Positions 49,067 to 58,675 of a DNA stretch of 64,000 nucleotides are shown here, in pieces. The translations under genes were made by a program, and so were the position numbers. Every line of letters starts with the position of its first letter. Within the stretch, counting starts at the first letter, position 1. The DNA is from an uncultured Bacteroidia bacterium. Lineage in GTDB: Bacteria; Bacteroidota; Bacteroidia; NS11-12g; UBA9320. The stretch spans positions 124,001-188,000 of the forward strand of contig CALSTB010000001.1 in the NCBI GenBank assembly GCA_943789165.1, written 5' to 3'. Below the pieces are notes generated by a model. The model had not been told where the DNA came from, ran no database searches, and saw only the letters and a list, made by a program, of their open reading frames with translations.

Positions 49067-49847
49067 TTAATCGTATTTAATAATTTGCAATGAGTCATTA
49101 GCCCAACAGAAAATCGTTTTGTTCTCTGTTCGAATGTTCATTGCATTCTTATGGGTGTATAGTGTATCGTTTTTGAAAAATTTGTAATCGTATCGTATCA
49201 AATATGGATCTTGATAATACATGAGTTTGGTCTTTTTCACTTGAAAATCTGACAAGCCAGTTATGTCAATTGACTTATAAAAATTGCCAAATACATCGAA
49301 CAAGCAAATGCCATTACTTGAATCGTGGACAAAGATGTTTTTCTCGTTATCTAAGATTTGAGTTGGCTTCCAAACCTCAGTAGTCCATGTTCCCATGGGT
49401 ACGCCCTCAATTTGCGTTTCTAGATTCTTACTCGCTTTTAACAGCTTCATGGAGCTTGCATCAAAATACCAAAATGCCATTGTCGAACGATCGTGCTGCC
49501 GCTGAAACCTCGCCTGTACTAATGTCCGACAATGCTAATTTCCGCTCGTATATTCAGCATGTTGTCCAGTATCAGTAAGTGTCTGTTGGTCGGCGTAGTA
49601 CCCGTATATTTCAAACGCATTGGTCACGTCCAGCTGACTTAAGTATTCCCGTAAATCTTGAAATTGACCCACGGCTAATTGTTTTGCCGTTGGCATCGTA
49701 CTTTTCGATCGAATTGTCGTCTTTGACTAGAAAGACATTCCCGAGGTTGTCGGTTGTAAAAAACTTACCCGTGAAAGGTATAACCGTTGTTTTGCGGACT
49801 GACTCGGTTCGAAAGCCCGAAGACTAAGTAGAATCAATCGCCACCAT
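49067..49847 (-). pseudogene. Decayed propeller-like secreted gene with many frameshifts
   Basis: Pieces of one protein are spread over all three minus-strand frames. From the ATG at 49847 an in-frame TAG appears at codon 8, then FFTTDNLGNVFLV and IEKYDANGK. The next piece (about 49665-49580) reads QFQDLREYLSQLDVTNAFEI and YYADQQT. A third reads LLILDNMLN, a fourth LALSDISTGEV and SFDNGILVF, and the last (49067 to about 49480) WYFDASSMKLLKAS through ICLFDVFGNFYKSI. In order these match a single beta-propeller-like protein common in Flavobacteriales, about 260 residues here without a clear signal peptide. At least four frameshifts plus one nonsense codon lie within about 380 bases. Many short indels with little substitution imply very recent loss or poor local sequence. 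Confidence 0.7.
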
Positions 49848-49893
49848 TATGCAATTGGCAATCCTATGATTTCCACATATTTATTTGAACGTT

Positions 49894-50628
49894 TCAAGTT
49901 TCAATGTCTCGACCGTCGAACACGGCATAGGTGCAGTGGTGTAACCATTCTCCTAAGTTAATATACTTCCCACCATTGTCCAAGTCGATTTCAAGTGGCA
50001 AGTGGCGGTGTCCGAAAATCATATAGTCATACGATTTTTCTTTCACCTTGTCGTTACAAAACTGCAACAACCATTCCGAACCTTCTTGATATACTTCGTC
50101 GTTGACTGCATTGGCTAAACGACTTTTAGAGGAAAAATAGTGCGCAATCCCAAGGCCGATTCGGTTTGGCAAAATGCCAAAGAGCCAAATGCATATAGGA
50201 TTCCGAAATATCCGTTTAAGCAATTTGTAGCTATGGTCGCCATTACCGAGTCCATCACCATGGTGGAGGTAAAAAGACTTTCCATCGCGTTCAAATTCCA
50301 GTTCGTCTGAAATCAACTTGATACCAAGCTCATGCTGAAAGTATTGGAACATCCACATATCGTGGTTTCCCTTAAAAAAATAGATTTCAATTCCTTGATC
50401 ACACAACGTGGCAATTTTCCCCTGGAGCCTTACAAAACCTTTAGGGACTACTTTTTTGTATTCATACCAAAAGTCGAAAATATCTCCCATGAGGTAGATT
50501 TTTTCAGCGGTTGGTGCTACTTGATCTAACCACTTTATCAGTTTCTTCTCGCGCTCTAAACTTTGAGCGTAGTTGGGTATCCCAAGATGGAAGTCTGACG
50601 CAAAGTATAGATACTTGTTTTCCTTCAA
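49894..50628 (-). CDS. lpxH: UDP-2,3-diacylglucosamine diphosphatase (LpxH-type metallophosphoesterase)
   Basis: The 244-residue enzyme has all calcineurin-type metal motifs in order: SDFHLG at about 12-17, GDIFDFW near 48, GNHD near 92, HHGD near 127 and GHRH near 207. The FDFW after the second aspartate and the HHGD spacing fit LpxH, which cleaves UDP-2,3-diacylglucosamine to lipid X in lipid A synthesis. It begins 4 bases after the end of the PNGase F-like gene. Lengths are typical of the family. Confidence 0.88.
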   Translation of the reverse strand: MKENKYLYFASDFHLGIPNYAQSLEREKKLIKWLDQVAPTAEKIYLMGDIFDFWYEYKKVVPKGFVRLQGKIATLCDQGIEIYFFKGNHDMWMFQYFQHELGIKLISDELEFERDGKSFYLHHGDGLGNGDHSYKLLKRIFRNPICIWLFGILPNRIGLGIAHYFSSKSRLANAVNDEVYQEGSEWLLQFCNDKVKEKSYDYMIFGHRHLPLEIDLDNGGKYINLGEWLHHCTYAVFDGRDIET

Positions 50629-50632
50629 CCCC

Positions 50633-53600
50633 TTATTGAATGGCTATTTTAAACGTTGCTTTTTTACTGTTTTCAATCAACTCTACGGTGTAAATCCCTG
50701 GGGCCTGATCTTGCAAGTCAAGTTGAATAATACCTCCTTGAACTGTCCCAGTAACTGAACTTACCTGTTGACCTGAAATATTGGTAGTGATCAACGTAAA
50801 TTCATTCCCGTCGCTCCCATCATTGGTTTGTAACGTTACCAAACCGTTACTAGGGTTTGGATATAACTTCCAAGGTTGCACTTCAACTGTTTCATCTGAA
50901 AGTGTATGTCCAACAGTGAAGTAAAACTCAACGCTTTTACCAAAATCTGGATTGAAACTCTGATTAAAGCTCGTACCTGATTTAATCAATCTTAACAACC
51001 CTGACCCGATTTCAGGAATCAACGGATAGAACAATCCAAATTGATTCTCTGTTTCACAGACCATTTTATAACAACCTCTATTTAACGTAATGTCTTCCTT
51101 GATTAACTGACCTCCAGGTGCGTTCAATTGCTCATATACCACTGTCCCACCGTCATCAAATATTTGTAAGGTCGCATCGGCAATGGCGTTGTTTCTAAAG
51201 TATACGGTAAAGGTCTTTGGCGCCATTTCTGGAATTTCAAACTGCGACTCTGCTCTGTTGTTGTCCGCATATTCATCAGCAACCTTATTCACTGAAAATA
51301 CTTCAGCAAAAAACGTATTGGTCGTTTCTTTTGATAAATAATCCCAAATGGCAAAAGGCAATTCAACCACCTTCGATTCATCAGGCTGGATAGTGTCTTT
51401 GTAATAATACGTGATTGGGTTTCCACCTACCACTCCGTACTTAAGGCCTAATTCCGTTATTACGTTCTTACCAGTATTACGCACTTGAATTTTTGGTTCT
51501 GCGCATGTTGGATTCATTCGCAAATAGTATTCCCAGTTATTCGGACTAATAATTTGTTCAACTGTTGCGTCATTCTGGAAATTATACTCGCCGTATTGCA
51601 TCAAATGCATGGATACTACGTAGTTGCCTCCACCTTGACCGAGGTTGTTCACTGGCACGGGTTCAATATCATAATCCAAAGAAACTTTATCTCCTGTAAC
51701 ATATGAAGTGATATCAAAATTGTAGTCATCCACAGGAGCACCAGGACACCAACCAGCTCTTGGAGGAGCCCAGTTTCCGCCTTGATCAAATACAGGATTT
51801 AAAGCACACTTGTCATCTTGCCAAATATCCCATTGCAGGGCATCCTTTCCATTTATTTTAACATAATGTTGTTTATCCGCCCACTCACAACAATGTGGTT
51901 TGGTATTGTCGTCGGTGTTGTGCCCATGACCGGTTATGCGTGTTACTAGTTTGTGGGTTTTTGCTTCAGGGTGAATGTCAATTTCCGTATTCTTAAAATT
52001 CACATCGTCCGCCATGTTTCGATACGATCGACTTTCACGGTTGATGTAATACGAAATTTCCTTTAAATCTCTTGCCGGTGTTCCTTCAATCATTTCAAAC
52101 CTAAGGTCGATTAACTCTTGTTGGTTTCCTGCTGTAAAGGTCACTTGACCTTCCAACAACGAAGCATAATCTGTTACATCATAAATCCACTTAAATCCAT
52201 CTGGACCAAGGTCCAAACCGATACCGTAAGGCGTTATGTAGCGAGCGATTTCAACATTATTAATGACTTCATAAGGAATGTAATACTTCCTCAATGTTTG
52301 ATTTAAGGTTTGTGACCCTGCAATTGCCGTAGAGTCCTTAATTGAACCGTTAGCATTATAGCTATATCTAAATCCGCCTTTATACGTAGCCAACACGCCT
52401 GTTTGTTTCGTCACATCTGTTGCGTCGTTAAACTCATCTACAAAAACAATTGGCCGCTCAACCACATCGTAAGAAAGTGTTGAATCCAGGTTTGATTGAT
52501 GTGTTGCCATCACAAATTCTAACTTCGGGCGGTCAGTCACTTGTGTGGTCTTGTAAAATGCTGTTTCTGCATACGATTTAACCACTGTTGCTCCTCTAAA
52601 TTGTGCTTCAATTGAAGTACTAAAGTCAGATTTCATTAGCGCTTGACCTCTGAAAGTTTCGAATGAAAATGCACATACAAGGTCTCCAAAATTTGGTTGA
52701 CCTGTTGAGATTTCTTTGTTCATTAGGTCGGCCGCTTCAGTTGCCGTCAATTCCGACTTCCATATGCTCAATCTGTCGATTGCCCCAGCATATTGGTAGT
52801 TTGAAATGCCTTTGCCTACACGAAATTCCGTTATGTCTCCAAGGTCTCTATTTTTATCAACACCAGAATGCCAAAGCGCTCCGTTGAGATAGATATTCAT
52901 GGCACCTGTTCGGGTGTTTTTGGTAAACACCCAATGATTCCATGTGTTTTTATAGACGTTTGCATCAGCTGCTTTGTTGATTCTATCGTAGCCAGAACTA
53001 TTCCCAGCATCCCAGTATACTTGTCCATTCGACCAAGGGAAATGAATATTGATGACTCTATTACCGTCCTTGTCCTTTCCTTCTAACACAGACGTGTTGG
53101 TCGGCAATGACGCATCGCCTTTGGCCCAAAAACCTATTGATATTGCTGAATCCACATCTGCAAAAACAGTTGCAGGTTCTTGAATAGTCATAAAGTTGTT
53201 GTCATCAATCTGATAATAATGATCACCGCCTGTTTCTTGAATCCCGTAATGGCAGCATTGTCTGTCGCCACCTCAAGATTGCCAGATAAAACACTTTCTT
53301 GTCTACTGAACTCAACCACAACATTTGAAACACCATCCCACGTGAGTGCTTCAAGTGCTTGAATTCGGTTTTTGCCAAGAGTTCCACTAAAATTACCTTG
53401 GTATACCGTTTTGAAACCCGTTTCAACCATCTTGGTTAAAGTCGCTAGAGGCGTTTGTGCCATTCGAATACGCATATTCTCAATGTTGCCAGAACTTGCT
53501 GCTACATATAATGAAAGTGCGGTGATATCTCCTGGCTGCAAGCCTGCTGTAGTTAACTCAGTGGCTGTATAGAGGTATTGAACACGGTGTTCGTCTACCA

Positions 53601-54049
53601 ATTCTGATGAAGTTGATGAACCACGACCAATTACAATAGAGTCGGCTGAAGTAACTGCCAGTGACTACTCGAAAGTGGTTGTATTTATAAAAAGTATCTG
53701 AAACGGAAGTCGTTGCATATTGGTAGCTCGTTGGATTTAAATCCCCAATTAAAAAATTCGGGTGTTCATATTCATTGCTGTCAATTCTTCCAGTGCTATC
53801 GTGCACTATCACGTATGACAAATAATCCCACTCACCACAATTGAAATTATCGCGCGTTGTTTGGGGATCGCACTTGAGCGTATAATGCATGTTGATTTTC
53901 CTATAGGTCTTTCCTTCAGGAAAAATATAGGTACCATTTCTTTTGGTGATATCGCTAAAGTTTAGGGTATTTACCCAGGTCGTATCTTGTGCCAAAGCCG
54001 AGAGAGAAATGGTAAGAACGACAAATGATAGTAGGCCTTTTTTAATCAT
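50633..54049 (-). pseudogene. PNGase F-like secreted glycoprotein amidase with LamG domain and type IX sorting domain, two frameshifts
   Basis: Read as one gene this is about 1,140 residues. It has a signal peptide (ATG at 54049), a PNGase F N-terminal-like part (FNCGEWDYLSYVIVHD), a LamG/concanavalin-like domain at about 300-430 (SIGFWAKGD, NTWNHWVFTKN), a PNGase F C-terminal-like domain (RITGHGH, CCEW, AGWCPG) and a type IX sorting domain with LYPNPSNG. Enzymes of this fold release N-glycans from asparagine. The frame breaks near 53680 (one extra base in AGTTACT) and near 53248 (one G missing from a G run; restoring it gives TGIQETGGDHYY). The last 852 codons are intact from 53191. Catalytic activity is not proven; the active-site acids were not verified. 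Confidence 0.75.
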
Positions 54050-54144
54050 AAAACTGTGATTGAGCCTCAAAATTGGGCATAATTGACTACTGAAACAAGG
54101 TAGATTGAAAAAAGGATGAAAAAGTGGTTATAACTGCTTAGGAC

Positions 54145-54969
54145 TTATACCTTCTTCCCGCCTTTTAAATTGGCTTGCATTTCATGAAGTTCATCCCACT
54201 TTTCGTCTTTGGCTAATTGTGCTTGATCGCCCCATGTGGTTGGATCGTGAACTTTATACTGAGGTCCTGCTTTCAGAAGGATTTCTCTAATTTTATCCGG
54301 ACCAACTGACATGATATCGTTATACGATTTGACCCCATCTGCGTTTAATAATTGTTCGATTTTGGGCCCAACACCTTCAATCTTTTTTAAATCATCACCG
54401 TCTTTGGTTTTGCCTTTACCTTTTGACTTCGCCTTGGCTTTTGATTTTTCTTTAACAGGTTCTGGACTTGCCTTAGCCACTACTTTTGGTTTAGGTTCGG
54501 TTGGTTTAGGTTTCTCCTTTACCTCCACTACTTTGGCTACATCAATCGTTCGGTCAAAATTAGCTTGGTTCTTTTCGCTCTTCGCCAAATCTGATTTAAG
54601 CTGAGATATGAGTTGTTCCTGCGTTTTTAATTTCGCTTCTAACACTGCGTCAGCAGCATGCACAACTGGTTGATTAACCTCATTCCTCAATCGAGCGTTT
54701 TTATCTTCTAGTAGTTTAATCTTGTCGTTCAGAGTAATTATTTCCAGCTTTTTATCCTCTAAACCGAGGGATTCAGCCTTTAACATGTTAAGCTCAGATT
54801 CTGCTTCCTTATATTTATTTCTCCATTTGCCTACAGCAATTCTACCTAGCCACCAACCCAGCAAAAAAGCTGCCAGTAACATGGCAACTATTTCAACCAA
54901 ATGTTCTGTAAATGTTTCGGTACCAGGACCTTGAATTGGGCTTTGTCCGAAAATATCTAATAGTATCAT
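54145..54969 (-). CDS. Membrane-anchored coiled-coil protein with C-terminal helix-hairpin-helix domain
   Basis: The 274-residue protein has one membrane segment near the start (IVAMLLAAFLLGWWLG, about 27-42), a long coiled coil (about 50-135) and a Lys/Pro/Ala-rich linker (about 145-190). A C-terminal helix-hairpin-helix domain follows, with KKIEGVGPKIEQLL and VGPDKIREILLKAG. Such HhH domains bind DNA or protein. The orientation, with a short N terminus outside, would place the basic tail in the cytoplasm, so it might tether DNA to the membrane. This is inference. It follows the OmpA-like gene by 15 bases and is co-directional. Confidence 0.75.
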   Translation of the reverse strand: MILLDIFGQSPIQGPGTETFTEHLVEIVAMLLAAFLLGWWLGRIAVGKWRNKYKEAESELNMLKAESLGLEDKKLEIITLNDKIKLLEDKNARLRNEVNQPVVHAADAVLEAKLKTQEQLISQLKSDLAKSEKNQANFDRTIDVAKVVEVKEKPKPTEPKPKVVAKASPEPVKEKSKAKAKSKGKGKTKDGDDLKKIEGVGPKIEQLLNADGVKSYNDIMSVGPDKIREILLKAGPQYKVHDPTTWGDQAQLAKDEKWDELHEMQANLKGGKKV

Positions 54970-54984
54970 TGACCTTTGTTTATC

Positions 54985-55911
54985 TTATTTAATCGTTAAA
55001 ACAACCCTGCGGTTATACGCTTTTCCAACTTCATCATCTAGTGTATTCATCGGTTCTAAGTCTCCTTTAGAACTGGTTATGATGCGCATTGGATCCACGC
55101 CTTTGTCCCATATCATTTTCTTCACTACCCAAGCACGTCTGCGACCAAGTTGGTAATTTTCTTCTGCCTCGCCTTCACTATTGGAGTGACCCTCCACGTA
55201 TATTTTTAAATCTGGGTTTTCAGAAAGCATCAGAATCGCCTGATCAATGTAGTTCCGAACGTCCGACGTTATCCGTTTCTTTATGGATCCTTTCGGGAAG
55301 TAAATCAACATTTGATCTCCAACCTGAACAGTTGAATTGGTTGATATGCTCTGATTAGTAGTTTGATTTTCTACTGGTAATTCTTGAGTTTCTTCAGTAA
55401 CCCATTCCGCAGATTCAGCCGTGTCTGTTGCGTTATCATCAACCCAATTATTGCCACTTGCCACTGTGAATTTCACTGCCTCCAATGAGGACTGATCATC
55501 TGCGTCTGTTATAGCATCGTAATCTGTATAGGTCAACAACCGATTGGCATCACAATGGTCTATTAATAATGAGCGCACATTTTCCGCACGTTCGCGCGCC
55601 AAATCTGATCCATTTGTTTCATTTCTGTAGTAATTCGCGTTTATAATAAGCGTATCATTCTCGCCCAACTTATTCAATAAACTTTCCCTATAGGTATTGA
55701 AATCAGAACCAACTACAGGTTCTGCAGAATTGTACCTAAAGCTCAACGGACTTAACCCATCTTGCAAAGAGTCGGTCACGCCTTTCAAGTCTGCCCCTAT
55801 ATTTTGGAACACACCATCACAAACTTGTTTAATGGTACATAAATAATAATATGACCCGCCTAATAGTAATCCTACAAATAAAATTACCGGCACAAAGCGT
55901 TTTGACCCCAT
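54985..55911 (-). CDS. OmpA-family peptidoglycan-binding protein
   Basis: A 308-residue protein with one N-terminal hydrophobic segment (about 7-26). A first domain (about 40-150) resembles a weak OmpA-like repeat (NETNGSDLARERAENVRSLL). A clear OmpA C-terminal domain covers about 190-305, with IYVEGHSNSEG, NYQLGRRRAWVVKKMI, RIITSSKGD and YNRRVVLTI. The domain binds meso-diaminopimelate in peptidoglycan. It is anchored by its N-terminal helix in the inner or outer membrane and sits directly before the HhH membrane protein. Confidence 0.88.
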   Translation of the reverse strand: MGSKRFVPVILFVGLLLGGSYYYLCTIKQVCDGVFQNIGADLKGVTDSLQDGLSPLSFRYNSAEPVVGSDFNTYRESLLNKLGENDTLIINANYYRNETNGSDLARERAENVRSLLIDHCDANRLLTYTDYDAITDADDQSSLEAVKFTVASGNNWVDDNATDTAESAEWVTEETQELPVENQTTNQSISTNSTVQVGDQMLIYFPKGSIKKRITSDVRNYIDQAILMLSENPDLKIYVEGHSNSEGEAEENYQLGRRRAWVVKKMIWDKGVDPMRIITSSKGDLEPMNTLDDEVGKAYNRRVVLTIK

Positions 55912-55953
55912 TTTAAAACTTCTTTTCGCTGGTTCGAAGATAAGCGATTTTGA

Positions 55954-56964
55954 TCAACCCTTGGATTTGTAATGTTTCAACACTTGTTGTGATTCCTCCT
56001 GTAGAAAGGACTTTAACGATTCTGGTTCCAAAACTTTAACGCTTGAGCCCAAAGACAACAAGGTGCTTTTAAGCTCGTAATTCAAGATTACTTTTAACTC
56101 AACAGTCACACTTTCATCCGTTTGTGCAACACACTTTTGACTAGAATGAATGGGTTGGCTTTGGATGTATTGATACTCTTTTGGGGATACTTCAAAAACA
56201 ATCCGCTCTGGTTTACCGGGTGTTATACTCACACCAATGGCATCTTGGTAATACGCTTGAATGTCAAAGTTGCTTGATCGATAACTTGTTGCATAATCCG
56301 GTGTAATACTTTTCATTCTCTCGAGTGCCAGCGTTCTCAACTGTTTATAGCCTTCGTGATAGCCTACCACATACCATCTATTCCGGTATTCTTTCAAAAA
56401 ATACGGATGCATCGTATGCGTTTTGACCGAATTAGAACTAAACGAATGATATTCTATTTCAACTGTTGTTTGCTGTCTAATGTGTTGAAGTATTTCATTA
56501 ATATATCTACTTCCGCCATCCGTCGTGCTTTGTTCGAAAGAAATGACATTGCCCAAGGCCGTGGTATCATTCTCTTTAATGTGTAACTCCACCTTATCGC
56601 TTAGCTTTTCAACCGCTTCAGAAAAGGTAGAAAACAATCCTACGTGACTGTATTGTTTTAACACGTTCGCTGCAAATGCAATGGCTGTCAATTCTTCCTT
56701 TTGAAGAGGAATGCTGTCTATCGAATAAGCGTCGTCTGTATACGTATACCCTTGACCCTTTATGTTTTTAATAGGTGCGTAATAACCAAGTTGACTATCG
56801 TTTCGCATGGCATTGATATCACCTGCGATTGTTCTCCAAGATACATGGGCTCCAACGGCTTCGGTGCAAGCATCAATTAAAGCTTCTTGGCTTGCGATTT
56901 TATAATTTATCAAACATCGGTTGATAGCTCGATACCGTACAAGGGCTTCCTTATTTGAAGGCAT
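55954..56964 (-). CDS. WYL-domain transcriptional regulator
   Basis: A 336-residue protein with an N-terminal helix-turn-helix-like part (about 1-75: YRAINRCLINYKI, WRTIAGDINAM), then a WYL domain (about 160-240: RQQTTVEIEYHSFSSN, RWYVVGYHEGYKQLRTLALERMKSI) and a C-terminal extension. WYL domains bind nucleic-acid or nucleotide ligands, and such proteins control DNA damage or defence genes in some bacteria. It reads away from the small HIRAN cluster at 57048-57922, with 83 bases between starts, so it may regulate it. Confidence 0.9.
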   Translation of the reverse strand: MPSNKEALVRYRAINRCLINYKIASQEALIDACTEAVGAHVSWRTIAGDINAMRNDSQLGYYAPIKNIKGQGYTYTDDAYSIDSIPLQKEELTAIAFAANVLKQYSHVGLFSTFSEAVEKLSDKVELHIKENDTTALGNVISFEQSTTDGGSRYINEILQHIRQQTTVEIEYHSFSSNSVKTHTMHPYFLKEYRNRWYVVGYHEGYKQLRTLALERMKSITPDYATSYRSSNFDIQAYYQDAIGVSITPGKPERIVFEVSPKEYQYIQSQPIHSSQKCVAQTDESVTVELKVILNYELKSTLLSLGSSVKVLEPESLKSFLQEESQQVLKHYKSKG

Positions 56965-57047
56965 AGTTAAAAAAAACTTTCGATTTTTTCATTAATGCAG
57001 ATAGGCTGCATTTTGAGGTCGTTTGTTTGAATCAAAATTACAGAATT

Positions 57048-57428
57048 ATGGAAGACAGAATTTATAAACAAAGATTTTTTGAAGCAGGGTCTTCAGAATT
57101 TTCGATTGCCGTGAACAGACATCGGGATGCAAATGGAGAATTTGTCTACATGTTGGACACTTCGGAGAATGTTTACGACTACTTGGAGCTTTCTTTCCCA
57201 GTTTTCAATTCTTGGGCCGATACTTGGAATTATATTAAACAAAACTATCCAGGATGGTGGAATATGAAGCCATTTTTCATCCACCCAAAGGTGAGTGCGT
57301 TTATCCTTTTAGAACTTAAAAATGAATTGCGTGAATTATCGATTGCTAGTAAAAAGTTTTGGAGAAACTGCATCCGTCCATTTTGGAGAAGTTGCTTAAA
57401 GGAAGACATACAAGAGTTGTTAGGATAA
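57048..57428 (+). CDS. Hypothetical protein next to the HIRAN gene, possibly with compensating indels
   Basis: About 126 residues from the ATG at 57048 (MEDRIYKQRFFEAG); a TTG lies seven codons upstream. The body has alternating strands and a WADTWNYIKQNYPGWWNM segment, and no family is recognised. Residues in about 104-116 (FWRNCIRPFWRSC) look out of frame. Reading the next frame there gives FLEKLHPSILEKLLK, a regular helix like its neighbours. A missing T near 57357 and a compensating base near 57396 would repair it. The C-terminal EDIQELLG then fits the first frame. It lies 29 bases before the HIRAN gene and is probably in one operon with it. Confidence 0.6.
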   Translation: MEDRIYKQRFFEAGSSEFSIAVNRHRDANGEFVYMLDTSENVYDYLELSFPVFNSWADTWNYIKQNYPGWWNMKPFFIHPKVSAFILLELKNELRELSIASKKFWRNCIRPFWRSCLKEDIQELLG

Positions 57429-57457
57429 AAAATATTGAACTTAAAAAACGTAATAAA

Positions 57458-57922
57458 ATGAAACAATCAGATTTATTAAACAAGTTAGGATTAGGTGCAG
57501 ACGGTGTGGTATTACCAACCGGATTGGCCCGTGTAAAAAATGAACCAGTTCGTGTGTACAACGGCTTCTTGCAATCCATCATGCACTATGGTTATGTTGA
57601 TTTAAAAGACCGGTTAAACGCTGGGGATGCTCTAACTATGGAGCGCGATTTAGACAATGCATACGATTTCTTTGCGGTCGGTGTATTTTGGAAAGGCGTT
57701 AAAATTGGTTACTTGCCATCTACCGAAAACATCGTCATTGCCAACCTGTTAGATTCAGGTGTATCGATGCACGCGTATATCGGACAAATCGATCAACAAG
57801 CCAATCCTCAACACGCTTTGTCAGTTGCTATTTTCACAGACATCGTTGTTGCCTTGCCTGCTATTTCCTCAAAATTTGCTCCGAAGCAGCCAGAGATGCG
57901 GAAGGTATATCAGAGCGCTTAA
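57458..57922 (+). CDS. HIRAN domain-containing protein
   Basis: A 154-residue protein that is mostly a single HIRAN domain, a DNA-end- or 3'-tail-binding fold. It has GDALTMERDLDNAYDFFAVGV with the usual Glu/Asn/Tyr/Asp pattern, WKGVKIGYLPSTENIVIANLLD, and a C-terminal extension. The ATG at 57458 (MKQSDLLNKLGLG) was chosen; the frame is also open to 57359 upstream. It is preceded by the small unknown gene and abuts the convergent LytTR gene with no gap. The stand-alone HIRAN form suggests DNA repair or restart roles, by family inference. Confidence 0.85.
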   Translation: MKQSDLLNKLGLGADGVVLPTGLARVKNEPVRVYNGFLQSIMHYGYVDLKDRLNAGDALTMERDLDNAYDFFAVGVFWKGVKIGYLPSTENIVIANLLDSGVSMHAYIGQIDQQANPQHALSVAIFTDIVVALPAISSKFAPKQPEMRKVYQSA

Positions 57923-58675
57923 TTATTTAATAGCCGACATTAAGTTTGACTTTTTACGCTCAGAAACTGGCAAGGTTTCTCCATTTGATAAGACCACATG
58001 TCCACCATTTTTATTGTGAAAGCTTTCCAAGTGACCTAAATTGATTAGGTGAGACGTATGTATCCGAATGAACCTTGCGGGTTTTAAGAGGTTTTCAAAA
58101 TCCTTTAAAGTTTTTGATATCACCATCGGGTTGTTGTCGCCTTGCAAAAACAACTTGGTATAATTGCCATAGGCTTGGATATGCACGATGTCTTCAATTT
58201 TTTTAAGATAAATACCGTCAGTTGTGTTTAAAGCGATTTTGGCCCCAGCCGATATGTTAGTGGGCAGTTTGATGATATGGTCGACTTGCTCTTGAGGTAG
58301 ATTGAAATTTGAATTGGTAGAGTCGGCAAGAATCCGATTGATGGTACCTTGCAAATCCTCTTGATCCACCGGTTTTAGCAAATAATCGAAAACGCCATGT
58401 TTAAACGCTTTTAAGGCGTATTGATCATAAGCCGCTGTAAATACTACCCTGAACCGACCAAAATTGCTGAGGTTGCTGAGGATGTCGAAGCCCAATCCGT
58501 CTTTGAGCCTTATGTCCAAGAACAATACGTCGGGTGTAATCTCCGACAACAGTTTTAATCCGGATTCTACAGAATTAGCTGTTCCAACAATCTCAATTTT
58601 AGGTTTGACCTCTGCCAATTCCATCTTTAAAGAAGCGATGGCTTGTTTTTCGTCGTCAATAATGGCTGCTCTCAT
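57923..58675 (-). CDS. LytTR-type response regulator (second system)
   Basis: The 250-residue protein has a receiver domain with Asp54 (VLFLDIRLKDG), FTAAYDQYALKAF and LLKPVD, and a C-terminal LytTR domain (about 150-248: LKKIEDIVHIQAYGNYTKLFL, FIRIHTSHLINLGHLESF). It follows the kinase stop directly (TAAATG), so it belongs to a two-gene operon. Its intact frame contrasts with the frameshifted kinase. The DNA target is unknown. Confidence 0.93.
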   Translation of the reverse strand: MRAAIIDDEKQAIASLKMELAEVKPKIEIVGTANSVESGLKLLSEITPDVLFLDIRLKDGLGFDILSNLSNFGRFRVVFTAAYDQYALKAFKHGVFDYLLKPVDQEDLQGTINRILADSTNSNFNLPQEQVDHIIKLPTNISAGAKIALNTTDGIYLKKIEDIVHIQAYGNYTKLFLQGDNNPMVISKTLKDFENLLKPARFIRIHTSHLINLGHLESFHNKNGGHVVLSNGETLPVSERKKSNLMSAIK

